A stretch of DNA of 64,000 nt from assembly GCA_036345935.2 (NCBI GenBank), contig JADWOT020001188.1:124001-188000 (forward strand), written 5' to 3'. A program made the position numbers and the translations under genes. Below, one piece after another: positions 1 through 10,317 of this stretch. The first letter of the stretch is position 1; every line of letters begins with the position of its first letter. Under the pieces are notes generated by a model that made no database searches, had not been told where the DNA came from, and saw only the letters and a list, made by a program, of their open reading frames with translations. Source of the DNA: Taenia hydatigena (lineage: Eukaryota > Platyhelminthes > Cestoda > Cyclophyllidea > Taeniidae).

Positions 1-477
1 TTGCTGTTTGGTTGCTAGTGCTCCTTGCTTTCTGTCCTCTTTCACTCTGGCATTGTGGTATGATTCAACTAAAGTTTTGGCCACAGGTGCTAATTTTCAT
101 TAACTATTTTTGGAAGTATCGACTGAAAGGGGATGGGATAAGCAATGGTGCTTTGGAGGTGGGTAGGTTAGTAGGTGTGAGGGGTGCAAGGGCCACCTAT
201 AGGAGGTGGTCGGGATTAATGGAATAAATAGAAGGAAAGAGTAAGTGATGCGTATAGTCCACTAGAATTACCAATATGCACCTCCTCCATTTCACTTTAC
301 TTCCTAATATTAAACTGTCATCTTCCTGTCCAACGAGCCAAATGCTCTCGCATTCGATGACTTTAGAGCTTACATGGGGTCGTCGGGATGACACATGCGA
401 CAAGTGACCATATGATCATAGGTGGCACAAGCATAGCCACTGAGAGGTGATTATTTCAGGTTGAAATTATTTTCCAG

Positions 478-678
478 CATTTCTCAACCTGCTTGAAAGA
501 ACTCTGCATGATTGTATCGAGTCTGCGCAAAACGTCTCCAATCGTGTTATTTAAAGCAGTCGACCTCTCAGCACCCCGACTACCCACACTCATTCTAGCT
601 CTAGACACATCGGATGTTGACAAGGAAACCGACATTTATATATCAATGGAATCTGAGCCGAGAATGCAGCATCGATAG
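478..678 (+). CDS. candidate 3'-terminal exon, unknown protein
   Basis: The frame opens right after a pyrimidine-rich acceptor-like site (ATTTTCCAG) and runs 66 codons to TAG. The predicted peptide starts HFSTCLKELC and is a mix of hydrophobic and acidic residues (PRLPTLILALD, then DVDKETDIYI). No domain is recognised. Any upstream exon would have to lie to the left, and I could not place one. An open stretch of this length is common by chance here, so the acceptor is the only positive evidence. Confidence 0.2.
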   Translation, partial: HFSTCLKELCMIVSSLRKTSPIVLFKAVDLSAPRLPTLILALDTSDVDKETDIYISMESEPRMQHR

Positions 679-1066
679 CTCCATCCCAAAATAGTTGGTT
701 TTTAATAGGAAAGACTTGTCTCACAGTGGAGATTAATTGAGTTAAACGGATGCTTCGAGACAAGCAGAGAAGACGGTGACTCACGATAGGTTCGCCTCCC
801 TGCCAAGCATTCCACTACCTAAATTACGCCCGAGTTATTTTGTACATAGAAGTCGAAATGAGGAACTTCATGATCTGCAACTTCGTCACTATTGAGCGGT
901 GGATTAACCACATCTCGGGATCTCAATTAACAGTAGTGGTGTCGACACACTCCAGAGAAAATCGACACAGTAGCACAGTTGCTAGCAGTTGGTCAGGTGG
1001 ATGATCAGTTGGTTTGCCGGTTCGACCAGACAGGCATTCAATAACTTGCGCGACTGAGTGACAGCC

Positions 1067-1246
1067 TGCTCACTTGGAAAAATGCCAAAGGTAAGAGAGG
1101 GGCTGGAGTGCCATCAACACAATTCAGTGACGCTAAGGACATATACGCAAAAGAGCCCTTTGAGGGTGTTTGCAGTTAGCTTAGACTGCCAGTCGAAGAG
1201 GAAGGTGGAACTGCTGAATGCTTCTCATCAATCGTTGGGGTGGTAG
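1067..1246 (+). CDS. candidate two-exon coding segment with a 37-nt intron
   Basis: A donor AAAG|GTAAGA at 1090/1091 and an acceptor ACAATTCAG ending at 1127 bound a 37-nt intron. The left exon reads LLTWKNAK in phase 1 and joins in phase to the right exon (1128-1246), which continues VTLRTYTQKS and reaches TAG after NASHQSLGW. The left exon is short: an in-frame TAA lies at 1042, so it must begin after that, perhaps at the GTGACAG acceptor ending at 1066. The product is unknown. The intron length matches other candidate introns in the window, which is the main support. Confidence 0.3.
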   Translation, partial: CSLGKMPKVREGLECHQHNSVTLRTYTQKSPLRVFAVSLDCQSKRKVELLNASHQSLGW

Positions 1247-1269
1247 CTCGCCTTTTGATGACTTGAGTA

Positions 1270-2202
1270 TTTAACAAGCAGCTTTGAGGGAATTAACCGA
1301 CCTCGTTCCATTCCCTAAAAACCTAAATTTTCGGAAGCGATCCATTGCTGCAACAGCACTCTCTCGCCATCTTCTGGACACCTCAATGGACGGCTACCAT
1401 CATTGCGCACCGACCTTAGTTGAACATGGCAAACCCCATCAGACCGATAAATCTGGATCTCTCACTGTCAATAACACGATCTTACATGGATCCAGTAAAG
1501 TAGTGAATAGGCGATGAACATTACACAGCAGGGAGGAACAAAGAGACGAACCCAACTTGAAACACTGATGGACGAATGGCTTCCATCCTGTGCAATTACC
1601 GGATATAATAGTAGAATTATGCCGACGCGTTCAAAAGGGTGTGCAATGAGTTCAGCGCTTGTCTGCTCCTTCTTGGCTTTTGTCTTCCTCGGGATGAATA
1701 GATGAAGAACAAGCGGGCGACAAATTTCATCGGCGACATGGCAAATAAGGTATAGTGATGAAGTTTGAACTCGTTTGACTGAGAACACTCCTCGCTCGAA
1801 GGTGAAGAATGGTGCTTGTGCATCCATCGAATGCTTTTGGCCCAAGAGAACGGTTCAGTCTACCACGTCTACTTCAGTTATGCCGACATACCAAAACAGG
1901 CAGCGATCTATCAACATTAGCAAGTGCCGATATGATGGCAGCAAAACCAGCAACGACAATACTCCTTGTCTTTCGGACGACGATATAGAGACGCATTTGA
2001 TTTCCTACCGATACTCAATGTCCGAGAATCCCCTATCACCAACGCAGTCAACATCAACACTAGCATCTGGCTTGTAACCATGACCGATGCAACCAGAGGT
2101 GCCAAAGACTCCCGATTAAGCCTCTACAACCGTTCTTTCATCCTCGTCTCTGTGGTCAGTACTACTCTAATCTCAAGGAAGGAGGTTGTGTCCTCATTAT
2201 GA
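1270..2202 (+). other. cluster of overlapping plus-strand open frames, possible exons or decayed gene
   Basis: Four plus-strand frames follow each other closely: about 1284-1517, 1514-1705, 1775-2077 and 1966-2202. The second ends in a hydrophobic stretch (ALVCSFLAFVFLGM). The third is hydrophilic, Ser/Thr/Asp-rich and cysteine-poor (for example CLSDDDIETH). The first frame's TGA overlaps the second's ATG (GATGA at 1513-1517). AG acceptor-like sites precede several frames, but I could not chain them in a single consistent phase. This may be one fragmented gene, several exons, or chance. Confidence 0.18.
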
Positions 2203-3055
2203 CAGTGAGAACCAGGGCCTGAACAACACATACCTTTGGGAGTGTGTTGATGCATAGTTGGAATACGTTCAGGGGATTGCTCTTAACAGCATTTGGGTTA
2301 CCTGCTGCTCTCCCCATGTGGAACCCTTTAACGCGGCCGGCATGTGATCTTTACTTACTGCCACACTGCTTGCTGTTCCCTCGATGGCGAGCGAACTATC
2401 AGTGCGATTATTAGTGCGAAGAAATTGTCCTCTCCCTGTTTGAGAGGATAGTCGCATGATTGGGATGAGCTGTCGGAATAATTCTACCCACTATCGACAT
2501 GGTTGGGTCTGGCTCCACAAATCCATAGTAAATTCTTTAACAGCGCAGAAAGAGGGCACCACCGGAACTGATTTTATTCACGTCAGGTAAAACACATTCA
2601 AACTACAGTTGACGAAACCGTTTTCGATGTTGATATGAGTAGGATGCCTTGCGTTGAATGTGATACAAACAACAATTTACAGTAGCACATTCTCTATTCT
2701 TCTCTCCTTCCTTAAATCAACATCCTTCTCAACTTTGCGGTGGACTCACGCTCAAATGAAACGACCCGTTACAATGTATGAAGACAAACCATTTGGACGA
2801 TCGAGGCTGCACATTGACACCATGGATTTGGGGACAGCCTAGCATTATGAGGTTGTGAAGTAACTTCCACATGATTGTCCAATCATGTTGAATTTTTTTG
2901 AGGAGAGTGAAGGATTCCACGTCGTCTAAGAGTCCGAATGCTGCAGTACCCTTGCCAAAGTGAGGTGGCAGCAGCATTGCTTGCAATCCATTGACCAATC
3001 ATATGTTCAAGAGCAGTTCGTCTAAACCTAACTTCCATGCAGAGAAGATCGTTGC

Positions 3056-3313
3056 ATGTCTACAGTGAGAAGTCGGTTTCAGCATCTATGCAATCCAAAT
3101 CACGTCATTAGGCCACTTTTGAGGCCCTTTGATCGAGAATTCGGTGGACTCCTGTCAGCGTTACTGTCCGAAGAGCACGACGGCGACAGAATAGTTAAGC
3201 CTTGCTCTAGGCACCAGTCTAGAGCTGGCTTGAGCATCACTGCAACCACTGGAATGCCATATAGCCTTCACCATCCTGTGGTGGTCGACATGAGGAGAAG
3301 GCTAAAACAATGA
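3056..3313 (+). CDS. paralogue A, upstream segment (matches paralogue B)
   Basis: This frame of up to 85 codons ends in SITATTGMPYSLHHPVVVDM followed by an RRRLK stretch. Its last part resembles the plus-strand stretch 9890-10000, which reads ITSTVVPFSGMS and then WHDMKAK. Just downstream, in a shifted frame (about 3319-3425), it encodes VAVEPRIMLNPR, which corresponds to VAVEQLIILNPR in copy B. Both DNA and peptide similarity continue into LHLRDCNAL against MHLGDLAAL. The frame shift between the segments suggests either an unplaced small intron or decay. The function is unknown. Confidence 0.35.
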   Translation: MSTVRSRFQHLCNPNHVIRPLLRPFDREFGGLLSALLSEEHDGDRIVKPCSRHQSRAGLSITATTGMPYSLHHPVVVDMRRRLKQ

Positions 3314-3589
3314 GAAGTGTGGCCGTTGAGCCACGGATCATGCTAAATCCACGATCTGAATCCCTCCACCTACGCGACTGCAATGCACTTAGCACCTTTA
3401 AATCCCAAGCAATCTCTAAACACCACACATGCACAAACAAATCACATAAACAGACAGCTTAACGAATGAGACTTAGCAGAGTAACTATACCTCTTACTCC
3501 TCCTTCTCCTCCCTCCACCTCGACCTCATTCTCATCATCCCAATCAATCTTACAAGACAACTCTTCACAAATTCAGTCTCTTTATTTGA

Positions 3590-3751
3590 TTTTTTGGCCT
3601 CATCGTCGCGATTTTACTTTTCGGCGATCTGATTGCGACGCTGTCGGACAGAGAAATGGTCTACACAGCATTTCTGCTTGCGTACGCGAGCTTCGCACTG
3701 CTCAATTGGAGCAGTGCAATGAGCTTCACTCCCTCCCTACTTGGCCAATAA
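3590..3751 (+). CDS. paralogue A, hydrophobic exon of a membrane-protein-like family
   Basis: The open segment reads FFGLIVAILLFGDLIATLS and then DREMVYTAFLLAYASFALLN before TAA at 3749. It lacks a start codon and is probably an internal exon or exon relic. Two other copies in the window (minus strand, 6297-6150 and 9020-8910) encode the same pattern: LS followed by acidic residues, a hydrophobic run, FAL-L/V-N, and small residues. Against copy C the DNA differs mostly at third codon positions and by a whole-codon deletion (AGTAGT to AGT). That points to past selection on protein. Two hydrophobic helices are likely. The early stop after SLLGQ may mean this copy is broken. Confidence 0.5.
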   Translation, partial: FFGLIVAILLFGDLIATLSDREMVYTAFLLAYASFALLNWSSAMSFTPSLLGQ

Positions 3752-3796
3752 GTACGCCGCCTCGTACATCTGATAACGAAGGAGCGTGATTCGAGG

Positions 3797-3946
3797 GAGC
3801 ACCACCAGTGCTCAGTTGGAGTAGAGGTGAGACTGTGCAGACGTCATCAACAGAAGCTGCCGTCGGCCTCAGTGGACCAGGATGCAACTAGCTTTGCAAC
3901 GCCAGCTCTTTCTCTTCAACTCACATTACCGGTGATGCTTGCATGA
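3797..3946 (+). CDS. paralogue A, second conserved exon (cytoplasmic-like)
   Basis: This 49-codon frame begins EHHQCSVGVEVRLC and continues LPSASVDQDATSFAT. It aligns without gaps, in the same frame, to paralogue C on the minus strand (ERHQRSVGVEARPC and LPPASVDHEATSFAI, about 6085-5970). I counted roughly 14 third-position against 11 first- plus second-position differences, consistent with a once-constrained protein. The segment is polar and basic and follows the hydrophobic exon in both copies, like a cytoplasmic tail or loop. No splice donor equivalent to copy C's is evident between 3751 and 3797. No known domain is recognised. Confidence 0.5.
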   Translation, partial: EHHQCSVGVEVRLCRRHQQKLPSASVDQDATSFATPALSLQLTLPVMLA

Positions 3947-4544
3947 CAACTGCATCCAGTCAACCTAAGCTTGTTAAGGTCAATCCATCTGCAGCAGCTA
4001 TCTACACTAACAAATAGCATAATTGGGACGTGTAAAAATAAACTTACCAAACAAAATACTTCAAATTGTAGCACTGCAGCAATTAATACAAAAACAAATC
4101 TAGTAGCCCTTTTGTCCGTTCATAACAATGACTCAATGGGAGAAATCGCCATCACCACACGAAAGTACGTTGAGCCAGCAGAAATGTCAGTCAAACCACC
4201 GCGTCGTCACCTTACAGCGAAGCGTCAATTGTGGTCATGGCAACGACAAATAAGAAAAAGGGATGATTTGTGTGATAAGAGTAACGCATTAACAAGCACA
4301 ATTAATACAGGTTTTTGCGTGTATTAAATTTTGCGAAGTGGCATTAGTGGGTTAGCGATGCCACGCATAATGACAAATGCAACAATACATATTTTAGCGC
4401 AAATATTTTAAGCACCGAATTTATATTTAACTGAGATTATGATGTGCATACTTAGAGCTGCTTTGGCTATTGAAATGTGTTACTGCTAAAAGTGAGTTAC
4501 TTGATCTCACAATTATTATCTGACATCTTGCATTGGCCCGCTGA

Positions 4545-4639
4545 TGTGAACTCATATCCTGGCTACTTTCGGCTGGGTGGAAAGGATGGCGTGGAATCGA
4601 TTTTGTGAATGAGTCTACTCATCCATTACCAGACCTGTT
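4545..4639 (+). repeat. inverted duplication, left arm (mate at 8768-8861)
   Basis: These 95 bases match the reverse complement of 8768-8861 with only about two differences: one substitution, and one extra C at the ACTCCATCC position. Flanking sequence on both sides is unrelated. The arms enclose about 4.1 kb that holds paralogue C. High identity means a recent event or conserved function, unlike the more diverged paralogous exons nearby. Confidence 0.9.
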
Positions 4640-5630
4640 CGCATTCGTTATCGGACCGTAGCAGTTGTGTCGCGGTGTGGGAGGGATTACGCTTGCGAAT
4701 CGTTGCTTGCGAGAGATAGTGCGTCGTGGTCATTGCTACGCAACGGTACGCTATTGTTTAGCCACTCCTTTGTGTTTATGCTCATTTGATGGCTAGCCAA
4801 TCACTCTAGTTCAGTTTGTCGTTGCACAATTTCGGCGATCTTATGCAGAGTGTAAAGCATTAGAATAACATGGTTGCCGATGTTAAAAGGAGATGTATTA
4901 CATTGTTTGTTGGAACTACCGGTTTCGGCCAAGGTCACAGAGGTGGTCGTACTGCCCTAGCTGCGTGGGCTGGCCTCCGGGCCATGCCAGCAGCCTATTT
5001 TCCTCTGTCCGTTGAATATATATAAATACATATATTCTACCCTAGCATTCTGCCTTCTTTTGCCTTTGAGGAAGCCTCGGGACGCTACAGGAGAGGTAAT
5101 GCGAGATGTGAGGTGGAAAGAGCACTTCGGAAATGTGTATGCCCATTAAATTGCTATAGCATGGGATGTCTGTCGCATAGTCGGTAGGCTGGATCGCTGA
5201 CAACACTGTTCACTCATTTCTTACTAGAACTGACACCGTTGATCAATATTTTAAAGTGATGGCGCCTCTCACACCCACCCATTCCACTAATGCTCGTCTC
5301 ATTACCACCCACCCCATCCTGCTCACATAGAGGGCAAAAAGAAGGTATTGCTGTGACAAAACTCTGTTAGCAAGATACAATCATGCTATGGGGAGTGGGG
5401 AAGAGGGATAAGGAGAATGGGAAAAGAAACGAGGCGAGTGATCCCTAACAACTTAAACAACAGAAGATGCGCCATCTTCCTGCGCGTCCTTTTCTTACTT
5501 CGGGTTGGTGTTTTGGCCCTAAAATAACCAATGGAAGAAGAGAAGGGTGAGGATGCAAAATGAGGGGGCGGAGAATGTTTGAGTGTGGAGAGCTTACGGG
5601 GGTGTTGAGCATTCCACTCTCGCCACCAGC
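4640..5630. other. no gene recognised
   Basis: This interval is ordinary mixed-composition sequence with a short AT run (ATATATATAAATACATATAT near 5018-5037) that could hold a TATA-like element. The minus-strand frame at 5658-5386 (90 codons, Ser/Pro/Lys-rich) has no supporting evidence. The motif CGCCACCAGCGCTCAG near 5621 is an inverted copy of CTGAGCGCTGGTGGCG near 6061 inside paralogue C. Confidence 0.4.
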
Positions 5631-5910
5631 GCTCAGCTATAAGAAGGAACAAAAACATGTCGATGTGGCTGTAGCCTGTAAATGAAGTGGTTTAAAGTGA
5701 AAACAACGCCAATGCTACGGCTAGCTGCCCAAACAATGAAAGCAAGCCAGCTGAATGACGTATACTGAGTCTGCATGTAATTATGGACCAAGTGCTTGAG
5801 CACAAAAGCATGAGGTAATACTTGAGCTAGAGCCGCTATGCAACTCCTACAAAGTGGCTTGACCAGTACGCAGAGGAGGAGGAGGAGAGAAAGAAGGGAG
5901 TGAGACTCAC

Positions 5911-6297
5911 TTGGATCGGTGCCTAGACACACGGCCTCAGTGGCCGGTGCAACCTCCTCGTCACGAAGGGGAGAGATTGCAAAACTGGTTGCCTCATGGT
6001 CCACTGAGGCCGGTGGCAGCCTTCGGTGGTGGCGCACACAGGGTCTAGCCTCAACTCCAACTGAGCGCTGGTGGCGCTCCCCCACCTCGCCTTTCCTTCT
6101 TGTCACATCTACAAGGCAGCAGATTTATTATTGAAATGGACACACTTACAGTCGACAAGGGTTCCAGCGATACCAACGATTGCCCATATGGAGGGCCATG
6201 TGAGCAGGTTCAGTGCACTACTGCTCAAATTGAGCAGTGCAAAGCTCACATACGCGAGCAGAAATACGGCGTAGAGCACTCCTTCTTCCGACAACAT
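5911..6297 (-). CDS. paralogue C, two-exon membrane-protein-like gene segment
   Basis: On the minus strand, exon 1 (6297-6150 from its ATG, but open further upstream) encodes LSEEGVLYAVFLLAYVSFAL then LNLLTWPSIWAIVG, a long hydrophobic region long enough for two helices. It ends at a consensus donor (GACT|GTAAGT, 6150/6149). A 41-nt intron (6149-6109) ends TTGTAG. Exon 2 (6108-5911) joins in phase (codon TAT) and is polar and Arg-rich (VTRRKGEVGERHQRSVGVEA), ending at a GTGAGT donor. The frame also stays open past that donor to 5633 with another hydrophobic run (LLSLLLLLCVLV) and SFSWLAFIVWAASRSIGVV, so exon 2 may instead be longer. Upstream in frame (AFQIVVFDPTIDALSD, then SLAML) it aligns to copy D. 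The family is unrecognised. Confidence 0.55.
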
Positions 6298-7113
6298 CGC
6301 GAGTGAATCACGGAAATATGAAACTGGCGACGATGCGTCTGACAGCGCATCGATCGTTGGATCGAAGACGACAATTTGAAATGCACGTGACAGCGTGCAA
6401 AGTGGTCGCGAATGACTGAGAAACGTGAGGCTTTGTAAACGATCTGGCCAAAAAGAGTCTTGACGCTTAAATGGCTGTAGTTAATGTAGACAGATTGAAG
6501 CAAACTAAGTGACATGCGGTCTAGAAAACTAAATACCACTCTGAGCCATGCTTTTCTGTGTCTGTCGTGTTGTCAGGCTTCGAGGGTGATCTGGATAATG
6601 CGAAAGCTAAAAGCAGAATCGAAGGGTCTTCGTGGATCATGTCCAATGGTAATGCAATAAAAGGCGTGAAGGAACAAGAAGTCAGCGAGAGATAATTGGA
6701 CCCACTTTCACCTCATCTGCCGAGTTGCCAAAATTTATTTTGGGTCAATTGGCACTAAATTCCATTTCTCTCTACTTTTGTTATAAGCGTTACACTATTA
6801 GCTATTTAGGTGAAAATAAACAGGGAATGGTAGAACCGTGTTAGGTCCCTGAAGAGAAACGTTATCGTCATTGTCCGTGGTACCCGTGGCTAGAGAGCTG
6901 TCACTGAAATGAACCAAGTGTGGAGCGTTTAGGATCAATGACAACCATCAATTATCGTTGTTATTGAGACGCGGAAGATGTGTTACAGTGCACAGAAATG
7001 AGTGCCTTGAATGCAAATACTGTTAAAATGCTCAAATTGGAACTAAGCATATGGGTTTTTATTTTCAATGATTAATTGGTAGGGACTTATTAGGGCATCG
7101 CAAAATTGCATGA

Positions 7114-7604
7114 GTGAGTAGAAGAAGGCAGGGCAGAGGGAGCTGGATTTCTCAAAAAGGGGAGCGGCTGGATGCCAGAATCGCTACTCTCGTTGAGCTG
7201 CAGTATTTGAAGCTACTTCTAAGCGTCTGCCCATCTACCCTCCTACTAAAGACGGAAAAATACGTGTGCCACATAAAGCGTACCACGCTCAGTCTGGCTG
7301 GCTCATTCACGAGCCGCACACGCACCTGTCTTTCCATGCAAGAAGATTGCTCTGCACCTCAATTTAAGTGCTACAATTCGATCTATTCATTTGGTCTTTT
7401 ATTCCTCCTGTCAATAGGTATGAGGGGGCTACAAAACTGCGAGAAGGGGTTAATGGGTTACAGATTATGATGGAACCACAAATTGCAGACCTACATTCCC
7501 TAATCTATGAGTATGCGACTGTAGACTCCAACCCCTCTCCCTCTTTTCATAATTCAGCCTCGAAATCAACACCTTATACATTCGAGTGGATCATCGCATC
7601 GTAG
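7114..7604 (+). CDS. candidate exon region with VCHIKR motif
   Basis: Two overlapping plus-strand frames cover this interval (7114-7470 and 7368-7604). The first contains KYVCHIKRTT. A 19-base identical stretch at 7262-7280 recurs inverted at 11068-11086, where the minus strand encodes HVCHIKRIE in the same reading phase, so the two are probably paralogous exon pieces. The second frame follows an acceptor-like CAATTTAAG and reads PQIADLHSLIYEYATVD. I could not resolve splicing between them, and the product is unknown. Confidence 0.25.
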
Positions 7605-8767
7605 CTCTTTGACTTTTACATTCCTTCTCTGCCCTGGTCGCATTATTCTTGGACGTGCTGATTTACACTGGCAGTAAGACTTGCGCTACTCGCAAATGAA
7701 TTAGCCAGATTGTTGTCCTTTGCTTACTATCGTCCTCTAACAAATGCTTTGAAGTGTGTGGTATTCTCAATTTTCTTCGCCTCAAAACGAGTGAGTGAGA
7801 GCGGGCAGAGAAAGTCCGCTTCTCTATCAAAGGCAGGTGAAGACAGTTCCATGTTAAGATGTGTGTTCGTCGAACGCTTCTCGACAAGCATTGAGAACTA
7901 CTTAGTCCAGCACATATATATGCAGCAAATGTGCTGATGTGAAAAAGCGGCTGTGAAGGTGGTCACCCAACCCTTCTAATCAGAAGAGCTGCCCATGTGC
8001 ATACATCTCGGCCTCCTAGCAGCAGCACTTATCACAGAGACATCAACGAAGCAGTGATATCGCCAAGCCTTCTCTTAACGTCCTCCATCCTCAACAAGCC
8101 ATCTCGTTACTCATGCAACTAGAAATGGAGAATGTCGCCCACCTGTGCTCAAGCTACTGGCTCTGAGAAAGCGATGGCTAAGCAGGAATGAATGAACGTC
8201 GAATTTATTGCAACATGTCAAAACCGACCAGTAAAAGCTTCTGCCAACCAAACAAACTCCAGGCGTAATCAAAACATCAGTTTTGTTTATCCTTACTAAG
8301 CACAGCCTCCTGGCCAGGTTGAAGTTCATCGACAGCACGAAGAGTGGAATGGTCCAACGGAGTACCACATTCCGTACGCTTACTCACCACAGAATTTAAG
8401 TCTAACTGAATGGACGCACTCAATTTTTCGCTGCAGCTGAGCATCTGCGAGCAGACGATGTCGAGAAAAGTGACCAAGCAGAAAAATAATGCACCACCGT
8501 CATTTTATCGAACGGGTCAGTGACCAAAGAAATACAATCTCGTACTTTCTCCTGCGGTGATTGAATTGAGAGGCAGGCCTATTCCAATAAACTACTATTG
8601 CATAACCTATGGCAGCAGTCAGTATCTCCTGCTCAAATTCGCTTTGGTTGAGAAACGGCTGCCACAAAACTTGAGCGTGGCCATTCAGCGAGCCTGCGAT
8701 TCTAAGGTGGATTGATGTGCGCAATGTGGATTGAGGTTGACCTTTCTGGCCTGTGTGCTGCCTGCAG

Positions 8768-8861
8768 ACAGGTCTGGTAATGGATGAGTAGACTCATTCA
8801 CAAAATCGATTCCACGCCATCCTTTCCACCCAGCCGAAAGTAGCCGGGATATGAGTTCACA
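8768..8861 (-). repeat. inverted duplication, right arm (mate at 4545-4639)
   Basis: This 94-base segment is the reverse complement of 4545-4639 with about two differences. It lies just upstream (plus-strand sense) of paralogue D. No terminal repeats or target-site duplications are visible, so I call it a segmental inverted duplication and not a named transposon. Confidence 0.9.
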
Positions 8862-8909
8862 GCAAAAAGTGGAAAGAGAAAATTTAAATTGACAATAACA
8901 CCTCTACTG

Positions 8910-9122
8910 TCACCATGTCACCAGGTTGACTGCATTGCGACAGCAGTTCACCAGTGCAAAGAATAGGTTCGTACAGAAGAAGGCTGCGCAGACTACTTCA
9001 TCCTCCGACAGCGTCATCACCAAACTACCGAACGATGAAATTTGCGATGGTGTAGCTGCCTTGTCTGTCGTCGACGGGAAGACGAGGATCTGGAAATGAG
9101 TTGCGTGCGTAACAGCATCCAA
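8910..9122 (-). CDS. paralogue D, membrane-protein-like exon
   Basis: On the minus strand the frame reads THATHFQILVFPSTTDKAAT, then FGSLVMTLSEDEVVCAAFF and FALVNCCRNAVNLVTW before TGA. It aligns along its length to paralogue C (FQIVVF, SLAMLSEE, FALLN, ALNLLTW) and, for its second half, to paralogue A. No ATG begins the frame; the first codon available is TTG at 9122, so it is probably internal. The TGA directly after LVTW, where C continues WPSIWAI, may be a truncation or an unplaced donor. Function is unknown, and membrane location is inferred from hydrophobicity only. Confidence 0.45.
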   Translation of the reverse strand: MDAVTHATHFQILVFPSTTDKAATPSQISSFGSLVMTLSEDEVVCAAFFCTNLFFALVNCCRNAVNLVTW

Positions 9123-9141
9123 TCACTGGAGCGTTTCGGAC
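9021..9141 (+). repeat. inverted duplication, left arm (mate near 9767-9885)
   Basis: About 120 bases match the reverse complement of 9767-9885 at high identity, covering the first half of paralogue D. The same peptide (DAVTHATHFQILVFPSTTD) can therefore be read from D on the minus strand and from the start of copy B on the plus strand. The two copies diverge after FGSL. The spacer is about 0.6 kb. Confidence 0.85.
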
Positions 9142-9412
9142 GCTTCCAGACAGAGCGAAGCTGTTCCCTTGTGTGCATTTACTGGGTGCAATGTCCGCAG
9201 TTTACTAACGCATCCGCGGTGTACAATAGATTAAGCCATTGTCGCCCCCACCTTGGCATTCGTTTGGATGCAATGAAAGGATTAGGCTAAGAAGCCTTAT
9301 TCATTCATTGCCTGTCCCTCATATCTTCAGTGATTTTGATCCCTTCGCTAACTCATTACTACGCAGATGCAGAAGAAGCGGTTGAAATGCAAGATGTCGC
9401 GAAATAACTTTT

Positions 9413-9664
9413 TTGAATCATGCGATCATACAAAAGGGTAAGGAACTGGGGGTGGTAAAGAAGGGACAAATAAGGCCACTTGCTTCTCCCTCATCATTGT
9501 ACCAAAGGAGCTTTAGTGCTGAGTCTGCGACACATTTTGATGGATTTGTTGATTTCTGTGATTGCATTCGCGCATACGTTTGTCATCATCTTCCGCATAG
9601 GTTTTATTCCCTCAAAAAGACTAGGGTGAGAGCAGACAGGGAGCATTCTTCACCGGTTATATGA
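9413..9664 (+). other. open frame in the spacer between inverted arms
   Basis: An 83-codon plus-strand frame starting at TTG lies in the spacer of the 9.1/9.8 kb inverted duplication. It is Ser/His-rich (SSLYQRSFSAESATH). No paralogue inside the window, splice evidence or known domain supports it. I list it only to account for the interval. Confidence 0.12.
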
Positions 9665-9766
9665 TGTTAGTTCAGTGAGTACTTTACTTTCTTAAAGGAA
9701 GATGACGACGATTCGGAACAGCTTGGCTCTCTATGGAGGCCGTCCATATAACCCATCTACTCGCGT

Positions 9767-10290
9767 CCGACACGCTCCAGTGATTGGATGCTGTTACGCA
9801 CGCAACTCATTTCCAGATCCTCGTGTTTCCGTCGACGACAGACAAGGCAGCTACACCATCGCAAATTTCATCGTTCGGTAGTTTGGACATCAATTTGGAC
9901 ATCAATCACATCGACAGTTGTTCCATTCAGTGGAATGTCACTACGCTCTCTACCTCCTTGTGATAGCTGGCATGACATGAAGGCTAAAACAACCTGTTTT
10001 GTAGCCGTTGAGCAGCTAATCATATTAAACCCAAGAATTTCATGTTAATGCACCTCGGCGACTTAGCAGCTCTACACTTCCAAGCTTACGAACGCGAAAC
10101 GACACACCCTGCTCGACCTCCTTCTCCAGTTTCTACTACTGCATGCAAACCTACACATCGTCTTCTCGTCTGCTCCCTCATTTTCCCATTCACCTTAGTA
10201 ATACACCTTCTGTTTGACTTTTCTCTTTCTTTGTACACTGTAACATTCTGGTCCTCGTCGTTGCGCAAGCTGTTGAGTGACTGAGCAGTC
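9767..10290 (+). CDS. paralogue B, partly decayed family copy
   Basis: The interval begins with the right arm of the 9.1/9.8 kb inverted duplication, encoding the FQILVFPSTTD segment. It then switches to sequence related to paralogue A: MKAKTTCFVAVEQLIILNPR, and, after a frame change, MHLGDLAALHFQAYERE. A Pro/Thr-rich stretch follows, then two hydrophobic runs (LLVCSLIFPFTLVIHLLFDF, then LYTVTFW) to TGA at about 10284. The mosaic of D-like and A-like parts and the frame change suggest a rearranged, possibly non-functional copy. Confidence 0.4.
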
Positions 10291-10317
10291 GAACCATCCA
10301 CCTGACCAACAGCTCTG

